Of a stretch of 64,000 nt of DNA, positions 1 to 11,100 are shown piece after piece (the stretch's first letter is position 1; each line of letters begins with the position of its first letter). The DNA is from Rostratula benghalensis (taxonomy: Eukaryota; Chordata; Aves; Charadriiformes; Rostratulidae). The notes under the pieces were generated by a model. That model was not told where the DNA came from, ran no database searches, and worked only from the letters and a program-made list of their open reading frames with translations. The stretch lies in contig VXAI01000647.1 in the NCBI GenBank assembly GCA_013399305.1, forward strand, positions 97,250 through 161,249, given 5' to 3'. Position numbers and translations under genes: made by a program.

Positions 1-440
1 AAAGTCCTTGTCTGCTTACCCTCTAGTAATACATTTCCTTTTCATTGCCTGTGCTGGGACTTGGAGTTTCTTATGTTGCTTCAAATTAGCTTTTTTTCTC
101 CCCTCACCCCTTTACAAGTGACTTCTCTTTTATGTATGAAAAGTTTATAGATTTAGTTAGCTAATGCAGTTATTGGTTTTAAACTGTGCCTTTGGGCTTC
201 AGGCAGTCTTTTGTGGAACGCTGTTACATATGCAAGGGACAGGCACGCTGAATGCTGAACTTGCCTTTCAGAAGGACGTGTGAAAATAAAACGTGGTATT
301 TGCATATTTTTCAGGATGAGCCCAGAAGTCTTATGAGGCCCAAAAGTCAAAATATCTGACAGAAAACTTGGAGTGCCCTTCCTGTGATCTTAAACACTGA
401 TGGACTGAAAAACAGGACCTTCATTTCTCTAAAACTGTAG
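1..440. other. Unique-looking non-coding sequence
   Basis: No gene or known repeat is recognised here. The only open frame is short (65 codons on the minus strand), has no family resemblance, and lies in AT-rich sequence, so it is treated as chance. Confidence 0.6.
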
Positions 441-530
441 AATTACAGAGTCGTAGGATGGTTTGGGTTGGAAGGGACCTTAAAGATCACCTAGTTCCTG
501 ACCTGGAGAGGTAGTTTGCTCCCATTCCTA
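441..530 (-). mobile_element. CR1 retrotransposon, 3' end fragment
   Basis: A short CR1 tail in reverse orientation. It starts with a degraded octamer tail (CAGAGTCGTAGGATGG) and continues with GTTTGGGTTGGAAGGGACCT and AAAGATCACCTAGTTCC, the hallmark of avian CR1 3' ends. Only about 90 bp is retained, so no ORF2 sequence survives. CR1 is a LINE that copies itself by target-primed reverse transcription and is usually 5'-truncated, as here. Confidence 0.9.
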
Positions 531-540
531 CCTTGAAAGG

Positions 541-1812
541 GACTAACACAATTTCCTCTGTGTTTTCTGTTGAAGTGCTCAGGTTTTCTCCTCCCTTTTT
601 CTGTCCACATATTTAGGATGGCTGAGTTGGAGACTTCTGGCTGTAGTTCTTCTGCCTGTAAGCTCAGCTCATGTCATGCCTCTTCAACATTTGCATCTCA
701 GAGCTCTTGTCCTTCTGCCGAAGGGTCCTCTGAGATGTCAGTGGCATGAAAAGTTCTCTCCTGATCATGGGAACCTGTGGTACTTGGCTCTGTAGCTCAC
801 TGCTCCCACCCCACTTGTGACTTTCTCCTTTCAGAAGCATTTATGTTGCTCCCATGTGGATCCCCAGTCTTGGTACCCAGTGTTTAGCTACAGATTTATG
901 TCTAAACATTTTCAATTACTTTTATTTGTTCTTTCATCCTTCAGACATGAAAAGGAAACCTGTCCCACGCAAGATTGCATCTATCTACTGCTGAGTGTTT
1001 TATTAAATACTTGCTTTATTTATCTCCTCGCTTTTCTAATTTTACTTGTTTCTGTTACTGGTCATGATAACGGAGGTGATAATATTTGCTTATTGGTCAC
1101 AGCACCGCCCTCCCATTCAGGAGCTGAAGCCATAGATCTTCATTTAGCAACCTCAGCATCTGAGTTGATGAGTTTTCATTTTATTGAGAATTTATGCCTC
1201 TAAACATTCTGTTTTTGATATGTTGTAAATAGATTTGTGGCTCCCATTCCTGCTATCCAAGTGTTGAGTGCTCTGGAGAACGGGACACCAAAGAATCCTC
1301 GTGCCCTCAGCGGTTTTATTATCGCAGTCCGAGTTTGCTGCTCCCCAAAGAGAACCCACACAGATCTCACAAATGGCTGAAGAGGAAATTGAGAAATTTA
1401 ACTTGGAGAAGGTGTTGCTGCCTTCTCCCACAGCATGGGGCCCACCGAGAAAGAGCACTTGATGCATTTTCAGAACATCAGCCCCTGACTCATCCACTCC
1501 TGTGAGTGCTCAGAAGAGGACTACAAACTCTACTGAAGTTGCAGAGCTAATGGTGCACCTGTAAATAGTGTTGGTTTCTTTTTGTTTTTTTTTTTTTTTT
1601 TCCCCAGAAATCACTTGCAGGTGACCTATTACTGGTTTGGGAACACTTAGAGTAATATCCTTGTCCAGCAAAGTCCAGTAACATGGTGTAGCGGTACAAT
1701 GACTTTAGTAGGCTCCCTACAGTATCCTATAAATAGTTTTAGTAGGAATCTACAAATACTGCTTAACAGATAAAATTGGCTTTATAGAAAATTGAAGAGG
1801 CCCAGAGATGTC
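541..1812. other. Non-coding sequence with a 17-T run
   Basis: No gene recognised. A run of 17 T occupies 1585-1601. A 64-codon frame at 1268-1462 begins at GTG and sits in slightly GC-richer DNA; it encodes an acidic stretch (MAEEEIEKFNLEKV). It has an in-frame stop immediately upstream and no clear splice donor, so it is not called a gene. The minus strand is also open over the same stretch. Confidence 0.5.
1808..1812. repeat. Target-site duplication, left copy (ATGTC)
   Basis: The five bases ATGTC lie directly before the LTR that begins at 1813 and are repeated exactly after its end at 2268-2272. A 5-bp duplication is the signature of class III (ERVL-type) retroviral integrase. Confidence 0.85.
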
Positions 1813-2267
1813 TGTTATGGTTTGAGAAAACCCGTAACAATTTAGTGTTGTTCAGAAAATTATTCTCTCACTTGATGGCCCCCTCCTCACCCGAGAAAGG
1901 GGAGTTGGGGGACACAAAGAAACACGAGGGTTGAAATGTAAATAGATTTAATAGAATTAGACTAAATAATTACCAATAATACTAAAGAGCAAGTAGTAAT
2001 CCTGATACTGACACAAGATATACAAGAATNTATATATATTATAATATATAATATACTCAGCCATTTCTCTCATCAGGAAACTGTGTGCTTCCAGCAGAGG
2101 ACAGCCAATGTTGGACACTGCTCAAAAACACTGAGACCTTGAATCTCACAGAGCCTGGATGGCCATAAAGTAAATATTTTCATTAATTAAGACACTAGAG
2201 TCTTGTAAAAGTGCAATTTTCCCAGCATTAGAAGAAAAATTAGTCCTGTGTCTCTCAACCCAGGACA
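1813..2267 (-). mobile_element. Solo LTR of an ERVL-like endogenous retrovirus
   Basis: A 455-bp element bounded by TG...CA ends (TGTTATGG on the left, CCAGGACA on the right; imperfect inverted repeats) and by a perfect 5-bp duplication, ATGTC. Read on the minus strand it has LTR order: TGTCCTGG start, an AT-rich core with TATA-like sequence (about 2030-2056), then ATTAAA (plus positions 1947-1952) as a likely poly-A signal, then the CA end. There is no internal retroviral sequence, so it is a solo LTR left by recombination between two LTRs of a provirus. Position 2030 is an undetermined base (N) inside the AT-rich core. The family name is inferred from ends and duplication length, not from a database match. 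Confidence 0.85.
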
Positions 2268-2272
2268 ATGTC
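2268..2272. repeat. Target-site duplication, right copy (ATGTC)
   Basis: Exact copy of the bases at 1808-1812, directly after the LTR end. Together the two copies fix the insertion boundaries to the base. Confidence 0.85.
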
Positions 2273-4008
2273 ATGGATTGTACTGGGACTTGAAGGTAAT
2301 AGTGGGACTTGAACCTTTGCTGTCTGCTCACAGCATCTTTGTTGCTTCTGTGTGTATTACACAAATCTTGGACTTCATTTTTTTGACAGTAATTGAAATG
2401 AAAACCTTCTCCTCCCCTTCACAGCCTAGGAAGTACCACCTTCCCTAGCATTCTTCATCTGACTCTTTCTTTTTTGGTCAACCTATTGCAGATTCCTAAG
2501 TCCCAGTGTTTTTAAATGGACTGCTTATTTTTAATGGACCACTGTTGTAAGGATGAGTATAGATAGTTTGTGTAGTTCAAATATTTTGAACTCAAGCTGT
2601 AATTTTGCCATTGGTGATAGCAGTTGTTCCAAAAAACCCATCGTGAACAGTTGGAACTCAGTGAGTTCCGTGCCTGAGATAGCGAGAACACGCTTTCAGA
2701 TTTATTTCTGCAGCATCACCAAATATTTTAAGGACATATGTTGAAACTGGCTTTCAAAATCTCTATTTAGGCTTTGGTTTTATTGAAAGGTGTAAGAGAC
2801 TGGTCCTATGGAAAATCAGGCTCCTCTAATTATGTAGGTAACATATTTTAAAATGTTGGATTCTGCCTATGAATCATTCTCTCCCATTATTAGAGATGAC
2901 ATTTCCATTTAATTTCCCAGTGGGATTCCTTTTAATGTTTTCAAAACAACGTCAGTTGAAATCATATTTGCTTTGGTTGTTTGCCTTTATAAAGAAATTT
3001 TTATTAGAGCAATTGCAAAGTTTTTAAAAAGGAGGAAAAAAAGGGCTTTTAGAGATGAGATATTAGTAAAAGTTCCACTTGTTATTTTCTTTTAAATTCA
3101 ATGCCTTGAACAGATGTCAAACTTGTGAGGCAGCTGTGGCACATCTAAGTATAATATCAGAAACAAAAGATTTGGGAGTCTGCTGAATTTTCTTATTTTG
3201 ATCATGTTCTTATTCAGTGAATCATGCATATTTAGTGCTACTGTGAATGAAGCTCATACTTTGACTTTAATTTTCAGATGAAGAAGTTAGTCCATCCTTG
3301 GAGTCTTCATATTATTCTATCAGAATTGATTGTTTTAGCAGGTATATTCATTTTTTTTTAGATTACTGGCTGTGCTGCATTATACTGGTCTCTTCTAAAT
3401 AGGTCTGTTCTAAATAAAAGATGGCCAAGTGATTTTTGCCCCTGGGACCGGGTGACATGAGCTGCCTTATGCCAGTCAAAGTTGTGGATTCAGGCACTGA
3501 GACAAGATGCTCTCTGTTCTCCACATGTCCCCCTCTTTTGGAGATGATGAAGGATGGATGTGGCTTAAAGTTTTATGAGCATTCTCTTAGAAGATTCTCC
3601 AAGATACTCGAGTCGTCACCTTGGTTTGGGTTTGGTGCAATGTGGTGTGTGGAGTATAATGAGAAATTTAAACGTGTTAGGAAAAATTCTAGATAAAGAA
3701 AAACTGCTGAGGCATTTGGGGGAGTGTGAAAAGAGCTTGGGGGAAACAACATGTGCGTGAAGAATAAGAGCGAGGTAAAATCTTGGTATGCTGCTTATTA
3801 ATAGGATTTATTGCTGCTGTTTGTATTAATCCGTGATTGAAACAATTTCTTTTACATTTCTTACTTGATACATTTTCAGGAAATTAGAAGAAAATATTAA
3901 ATGTGTTACCTTCTACCCTCTGCCCCTTTTCTCTTCTGATCTTTTGACTTGTCAGGTTTTAAACATTTATGGGGAAAAAACATTTTAAAAGGGCATGTAA
4001 CACAAAGG
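2273..4008. other. AT-rich non-coding sequence
   Basis: No gene, LTR or CR1 fragment recognised. All open frames are under 90 codons and show no family motif. Confidence 0.55.
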
Positions 4009-4156
4009 TAATAATCACAGTGCCATGCTGTTTTATGGAGCAATAATCCAGTTGCCTTGTTTGAATAAACTACTCAGCTTTCATTCTCCTAGGCTTTACC
4101 TTAGGGAATGGAGCTGGATTATTGCCTTGTAAAACAGTGCTGCATTGCTGTTGTTG
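4009..4156 (+). repeat. Decayed 148-bp inverted repeat (long hairpin)
   Basis: Bases 4009-4053 are the reverse complement of 4112-4156 with no gaps. I count 30 of 45 positions identical, and 13 of the 15 differences are transitions. The core arms are exact: CTGTTTTA (4028-4035) with TAAAACAG (4130-4137), and GCAATAATCCAG (4040-4051) with CTGGATTATTGC (4114-4125). As plus-strand RNA, 10 of the transitions give G.U pairs, so 40 of 45 positions can pair. Weaker pairing continues inward (4055-4064 with 4101-4110). It could be a palindromic MITE-like relic or a hairpin RNA precursor. No flanking target duplication is clear. Confidence 0.75.
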
Positions 4157-5720
4157 ATTAATTATAAATCTCTGCCTATCACTAGTCATGGAGTACTTTC
4201 TATCTCACACCATTCCCGGTCCTTTCCTTCATGGCTTTGTCCTGTATTCAGAAACCTCACAAATAAAAACTGAGTTCTGCTTGGTTTGTGACACTTTAAA
4301 GTCAATCTCCATTCTGAGAGCTTATGTATAAGCACATTATACATTTATTTACTTCATATGAAGGTGAATCATAGCACCCTCCATGTGAACAGCATCTGAG
4401 TGAGATACAGCTCCCTGAATTTCACTGAAGGGGGAGCGCCACGGTGGCTTGAGTGCTGGTGAGGATCTCCTGCCTCCCTGTGGGACTCTACTTAACTTCA
4501 TATTACATATCCACTTATTTTCTGTGACCACTGGGATGTGTAAGCCAGCAATAAGTAGGTGTTAGCAAGGAACTTGAGTAGTACCACTCAAAGGAATTTT
4601 AAGAATTTAAGAAGGATGGGATCTCCTTAGGTTTGAACCGGGAATGTGGGCTACTACTTCAAAGTGCCACTGTCAAGATACTGTCATTGTTAGCTCTTAG
4701 CCATATACTGATCCCTTTGCCTCTTGGTAACTGACAATGGGCTCATCAGAGAATTTGTAAGTCTTTTACCACTTCCTAAGACTTTCTGGGAATGGGAAGG
4801 AACAGTCCAGAAACACCTGAAGGAAGTCAGCTCATGCTTGGTTGACCCATCCCAGCATCACAACTGAAATCTATCTCTCCATCTATAGTAGGCAATGTCA
4901 TCATAGTAAACTGGATGGTTTTCTGGTCTTGGGTCAGTCTGACCACATCCACACGATTAAAATCTTTCACCTGACAGAACATCATACCAACATTCACGAT
5001 GTCTTTTGGAAAGGTTCCTGGTCCGTAGTGACAGTGACCGAGTAGATAAATACACCAGTCCAGGGCGTTGGATCTAGTGCGTGCACTGCATCCTGTTTCA
5101 ATTTGCTAAATTAGAATTTTCCTCCCTTTTATTTCCTACTCAGTTTCTTGTTCGCTGTTTGTCTAGGAGGCAGTTGCTCCTTCTGTTCCTGACAGCTGAG
5201 TGACCTTACATGCTAAGATATGCTATGGTTTTGACACACCATATGCAAGAATCTCTCTTGCCCTTGCCTGAATTACAAGGAGGTTATTAACTTTGAGGAA
5301 ACAGGCTCCTCTTTCTCACCCAGTGAGGCAGTGTCTGGGTTTCACAGTGAATTCTTCTGTGCACTGCATTTTATATTTTTTATAAATCCACACAGTAACA
5401 AATGGATGTTTTGGGCATATAAATGAGACAAAGCACTGCACCCCACTTTTGTCTGAGATCAGACATTGATTATTCACCACCTGATGGGGAGAGTGAATTT
5501 TGGGTGCCTGATCCTCAGTCTTGCTCTGGGGGGAAACTGAGATATTTGCTCCTTGAAGGTCTCAACCTTTTGGATGCCAACAGCTTCGCAGAATCTTTAG
5601 TTCTTTGTATGGGACGATAACAGGTGTGATCACTCAAGCAATTAGAATTTTTCAGTTCTTTAAGTGATGAGTGTTGATGACTACTTACTTTTACAAAGGT
5701 CTTTGATACCTGAATGTTAA
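4157..5720. other. Non-coding sequence, nothing recognised
   Basis: No gene or repeat family seen. The open frames (60 to 67 codons) are isolated, lack family motifs and have no exon-like boundaries. Confidence 0.5.
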
Positions 5721-5843
5721 AGAATCATAGAATAATAGAATTCTCTATGTTGGAAGGGTCCTCTAAGACCAAACAAGTCCAACCATCAACCTAACTCTGA
5801 TAAAAACCAACACTAAACCATGTCTCTAAGCACTACTATGAAC
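5721..5843 (-). mobile_element. Old CR1 3' fragment
   Basis: Reverse-oriented CR1 tail: AGAATCATAGAATAATAGAA, then TTGGAAGGGTCCTCTAAGACC, then AAGTCCAACCATCAACCTAAC. The last phrase marks a CR1 type with ACCATCAACCCAACAC-like sequence, also seen at 19052 and 53398. Many substitutions suggest an old insertion. Confidence 0.9.
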
Positions 5844-7284
5844 AGAAGTAGAGAAAATAAAGGTAACTTTCTCAGTGCAAGAACTCTATTAGCTACGTAA
5901 AAGAGTATGCGAATATCAAAAGGATTTTTATGAACAGTGTATACTGATAAACGGTGTGGTATTAAGATGTTCTCTTGATAACATTTAATAATTTGTAATG
6001 TGCATTTTTAGTTTTACTGTGCCTAAATTTGGAGTATAATGGATAAACATATTTAACCAGCAAACACAGGAGAAAAAAGCACAGGTTGTAGGAGAATTAA
6101 TTTTGGGAAGCATGAAGAAGGCACTGGCTACTGAGAGAGCTGAACTGCTGGTTTTGGTGGCAGTAAATCCATGAGAAGGTTTACAACAAAGAGCCAATTT
6201 AATTTTAAGAGAGAGGAGTCCTCATGTGCCATCAACTGCATTTGGTGCAGGAAGGTTAATAAATGTCTTCCCTCTACATATACTCAAGAGAGATCTTCCT
6301 TAAAAATGGAATATATTTATGAAGCCCACTCCCTAATTTCTTATTGTTTTGTGCAAATGAAGTCAGAAGAGAAGTGTATTTTAACTTTGCTTAGAGCAAC
6401 ATAATTGGTAGGGTATATGATGCCAATAAATTGGCTCAAATTTTCACCTAATGTACTCCTGCTTGAGTTCTCTTGCTGCCCTTATGAACTGTACTTATTG
6501 TTCTTGTGTTGCAGTTATCTTTGAAGAGGCAGGGTTGCCTGTGGCAGTCAAGGAAAAATCAGAAGAAAATTTAAATGATTAATTAGTGTAATCTAGTGTC
6601 TGTTTTACCAAAGGCTTTCAGGGACTTATTTAGCTCAATTAATGAGAGAAATTCCAACAGCAGGTTTTTAGAATAGGTTTTTGAAGAGTGTAAATGACAT
6701 AGCTGCTGGAGGGAAGATGATCTTACACCCCTTTATATTAAACCACCCACTGAATTAGTACTAATGAAAAATATTCTTTTAAAGCTTTTAATTTTTATTT
6801 AGTATTGGTAAAAATCAACCTAGTACACATTTTCTTTGAAGTTGTACAAGACAGAGGATGTAAATTTCAAATATAGCTATCAGCTAAAAGTGTGTGTGGT
6901 CCCAAAAGTCACTGGGCCAAATCATGGAAGAAAAGTGATACCGAAGACAGGTACCACCTTTGGCCCAGGAGACTCTGGAGACCACGCAAATATTCCTGGG
7001 AATCACCAATATGTGCTTCCACTGCTTCTGTGCTCTTCTGCTGGGGGGAGAGCAAGGGTCTGAACTGACCTTTCCTTCAGCCTGCTGTACCTGTTTTACA
7101 TGACGTGGTTTAGGATTCAGAAATACCTGTAACCAAACAAAAAAGGTAGAAGTAAAAACATTGAGAAATTTAAAATTTTGTAAAGTTTCATTTTTATCCA
7201 TTGAAAATTGTTGGTATCATGCTTAAATTTGGAAACAACCACCAGTGAACTAAAATACTGTTATTTCATACTATTCCAGGAGTT
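5844..7284. other. AT-rich non-coding sequence
   Basis: No gene or repeat recognised. A 105-codon minus frame at 6884-7201 shares its DNA with an open plus frame and has no recognisable motif, so both are regarded as chance. Confidence 0.5.
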
Positions 7285-7510
7285 AGGTTAGGTGGGACTT
7301 CTGGAAATCGTCTAGTTCCAGTCCTAGCTTTGAGCATGGCTGCCTTCAGAGTTAGGGCCTTGCCCAGTAGAGAGCTGAAAATCTCTGAGGATGTAGATCT
7401 CGTCGTGGTTTTAGGCACCTTATTCTTGCTCTTAACCACTTCTGTTGTGAAAGAGCTTTTCCTTAGATGAAGGTGGAGTTTGGCTTGCTGATGGTGTTTT
7501 GGTTTCAAAA
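7285..7510 (-). mobile_element. Ancient, highly diverged CR1 fragment
   Basis: Aligns along its length with the reverse complement of the CR1 3' region: GGGACTTCTGGAAATCGTCTAG, a degraded CTTTGAGCATGGC (from CTCAAAGCAGGG), TCAGAGTTAGGGCCTTGCCCAG, ATCTCTGAGGATG and GTGAAAGAGCTTTTCCTTA. The similarity is patchy, which makes it one of the oldest CR1 copies in the window. The 129-codon minus frame across it is not a gene. Confidence 0.75.
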
Positions 7511-7554
7511 AACCACAACTAAATGTTTTAATAGTTCTGAAGCATTTGCAGGTT

Positions 7555-7578
7555 CTTTTTTTTTTTCTTTTTTTTTTT
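7555..7578. repeat. T-rich tract
   Basis: Two T runs separated by a single C, lying about 45 bp beyond the ancient CR1 fragment. Simple sequence with no further signal. Confidence 0.9.
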
Positions 7579-8066
7579 CCCCAAAACAAAAATAAATTCA
7601 ATTGATTGATTATTTCCATCAAAGTTTTAGTGTGAGGCATACTAACAGTTGTCATTGAAGAACGTAATTAATTCCTGCCTGGCTGTAATTCTGTTATTTA
7701 ACATCAGTGAAAATGTTTGTCAGCCCCAAAGTTACAACTGTGTGTGTGTATGCAAAATGTCTTGAGTTGAGATACAGGATCCTAGGGTAGAAAAGTGATG
7801 AACACTGAGAAACAGAGAGAGATATCTTCAAAATGGTCTGCTTTATTCTTATTCTTCATATTATTATTATTTTAGGTAGCCTCAAAACTGTGTCAAGTTC
7901 AATACAAACACACAGACTTTCTTCCCTCTTTGTCCTTTCCCCCCTCCTTCTCTATGGATGGTGCTAATCCAAATGGTAGTTCAGTAGAGAAACCCTCCTT
8001 CTACAGCAGAGGAATATCGTAGTTTTTGTGATGAAAACTAAAAAGCAAAGGTTTGCACTGTGTTGT
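7579..8066. other. Non-coding sequence
   Basis: No gene recognised. A short ATT-type microsatellite lies at about 7859-7874. Confidence 0.5.
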
Positions 8067-8158
8067 ATAATCCTAGAATAATGTAGGCTGGAAGAGTCCT
8101 CTGGAGGTCTGTGGTCCAACCTCATGCCCTGAGCAAAGCCAGCTTAGGTAGGTGAGGT
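8067..8158 (-). mobile_element. Old CR1 3' fragment
   Basis: Reverse-oriented tail: ATAATCCTAGAATAATG, GGCTGGAAGAGTCCTCTGGA, GGTCCAACCTCATGCCCTGA and GCAAAGCC. It belongs to the older CTGGAGGTC / CTCAAAGCAGG type, also seen at 49165. It is truncated after about 90 bp. Confidence 0.8.
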
Positions 8159-11100
8159 TTCTTATCCATCAAAATACAGATGCCTTATCTATCAAAAGTG
8201 TTTTATTGGTTGGAAGATAAAAGTAAATTGACGCTTATTTTTCCAAGCTGTCTATGTTAGAAGAGTTTTTAGTGGCCAGAGTTCAATGACAAAAGAAAAA
8301 ACGATGGAAAACTATTCCTCAGTTTACTAAACGTGTATGCTTTCCATGTGGCCCTATGGACTAAGGCTAAGTGCATTACTTTAAAAGATGTGCTAATTAT
8401 TCTTCCGCTTTCAAGAACAAGGACAAATATGCTCACCAAAGGTCCAGCTGACAATGAGGAGGCCAATCTGGCAGTGACAGCACACAGAGTTAGAGATAAA
8501 GTGCTGAAAGAGAAAGCAAGCTAGAAAATGGTGGGATAAAAATGAATTCCCCGGCAATCTGGGTGTGTGAGTCAGAGGAGGGAAGGGAGGAGGATGACTT
8601 CCAGGGGAGAACTAAGAGAAGGAATGAGAAAGTGTGGCTTTCAGGGTAAATCTGACATGATTGTGGGAAGAGGGATTTTGATACGATATTTCTCGGAGAC
8701 TCATTTTCAGGCTGTGAGACACAGAGGAAGCTTCCAGGGAGGTGGTTACCCCTCTGGGGGTCTCCAGGGGTCTCCAGCATCCCCACATTCCCAGTGCCTC
8801 AGACCTACTGTGCTGGAAAGAGAACTAATGCACTAACAACTTCTGTAATTATTATGAGCTGCAAGGTTTTATTTTATATCTTACATTAGTACATAGCTTC
8901 ACCAAATTAGGGCATGTGATATGCCTACATTTTTAATATCAAGAGGTTTCAATAAAGGTGAGGAGAAAAGGATCTCACTCTTTTAAAGCTTGCATAAAAT
9001 ACTACGTTTGAATACAAAGCAACTGCTTCCATGAACCGTAAACCAGCCCCAATGCACCGAGGAGGTTCATTATTCAGCCCAGGAACACTCATGAGCAGCT
9101 CACAAATGCAAGCACAAATGGCATCCCCTATGGCTTTTCCTTCAGTGAAGCCTCTGGCATTAAGAGGTCTATTTCTGCATTAACTTCTCCTTGTTGGCAA
9201 GGTAGCCCACCTTATTCCTTATACCGTGAAATGCACACAATACCTTGATTACAATGATAGATAGAAGCTGGGAGAGTTTAAGTAGCCTTTAAGTAGCTTT
9301 ATCTTACCCATCAGTGGCAAAACGTTCTTTCATCATCTTTCTGTAATTTTGATTTGAAATGACCGTTGTCCCCTTGGTGAGGATCAGGAAAATATCTACC
9401 AGGATAGAAAGAGATATGCCATGTTGCCTAAAAATTTTCACTGTTTAAATCTGTCAGTGCCAATGCTGTTACTGCTTGTGCTCACACGCTGCTGCTTCTA
9501 GTGCAGTCTTTCATTGGAGAAGCTGCTGATGCGTCGGGGAGAGAAATGTATAGATTACATCCAAAAGCTGGTAGAGTGAAAACCACCGCAAGGTAGCGGC
9601 TTTCTTCATATTGAAATGAGCCTTGGGGCTCTTCCTACTGAGAGAGTCACTTTTGGGAGCAGTTCAGATGCCATAAAATAGATTATGCTGCCATCTGCAA
9701 GGCAGTTATATCGTAGTGGGTTATAGTACCCCATTCTGGCTTTCTCATAGTTTGTCCAGAATGCAGAGAAGACCGTGTTCAACTCCCATGAACAGCATGT
9801 ATCCTGAAAATGTGTCCGAGAGGGAACTCTACTAAATTGGTCTGGTCATGTGTTACCAATTCAAGCAAAGAAAAACTTAAAATAGTCAAATGGTAAAATG
9901 AGAACAGTAAACTGTTGGCATTTGAGCTTATTAAAAATTCCCCAACTCTTATCTACCTACAACCCTTGGCAAAAAGTTGGTGCAGTCTAGAGTAAGATTA
10001 GGAGATGAGTGGAATTCATCCCATCCCCCCCATTTTGGGAGCCCCTGCCTTTCAGAAATGATGGATCACACAAGCGTAGGTTATTATTGATGGTGAGCAA
10101 ACTCCTTGCTTTAAGGACTTTAAAAGAAAGTAGATGGCTGTGACATTGGGACTGGGGGTGCCTCAGGTACTGTGTTGTCACTGGAACTAATCACCTCTGA
10201 AGATCTTTGGAGACCAATGCAGGAAGCAACCAAAATCTCTGGCTGTTCTTATTGATGGTAGATATTTCTGAGGGATAAGCAAGTGCTTCTGCATTGCAAA
10301 CATGGCTACTACCTTCCTGCAGGGGCTAGAAGATAGGAACTTGAAATTACCCGGATTGTTCTGGGCTTCTGTTTGTACTTTGTGTTACCGTCTTTGGTTT
10401 TCAGTCTGAATGGCAACCACATTGAACTCTTGTGGTCTTTCTCAGATTTTATTGTATGGCTGAGATTTGTTTTTACGTAGTGTGGTTTTGCCACACATCC
10501 ACACTAGTTCTTGCTGCTGGAAAAACAGTGGGAAGAAATTTAACCACCACCATATCCTGGCTTTTAGTCTTAATTCCTTTCAGTTGGATCAAAGACTCCT
10601 TACTAAAAAAAAGAGAAACTTCTAATCTGAATGAAAAAGATCTTCACAGACTTATCAACAAACCCCAATGAAGCATCAGTTCTCTTATTTTTACTTTCTT
10701 CTATTTTTCCAGTACCTGTAATCCTTCTCATGCTTCTGTTTACCTTTTATAAAAAATCTCTGTGCATTCTTTTTGATGTTTAGCTGCAGAAGCTGACTAT
10801 TCAGAAATGGTGGCTTTGTCAGTATGTTAAAAATATTTTAGTTTTAATATTGTAGCTGCATACATAATTTTAATACAGCTATATATAATTTTATAGCTTG
10901 CAGGTTTTTTTGTGCATTTATACTGAAGAAGCAAAAGTCTAGTATTATGTAGTATTATTAAAAATGAAACTCTAAAACATTAATCCACCCAACAAATAAC
11001 GAATCCTGGGAAGCATTTGATGTTGCTTGCAAAAGTAGTGTCAGTACTGTATCATATTCAGGAGCGCATTTTATGTGTTTCTCTCTTTTATGATCTATAA

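Noticed and set aside
1268..1462. 64-codon plus frame with an acidic stretch
   Set aside because: In-frame stop directly upstream, start only at GTG, no donor site that I can support, and the minus strand is open as well.
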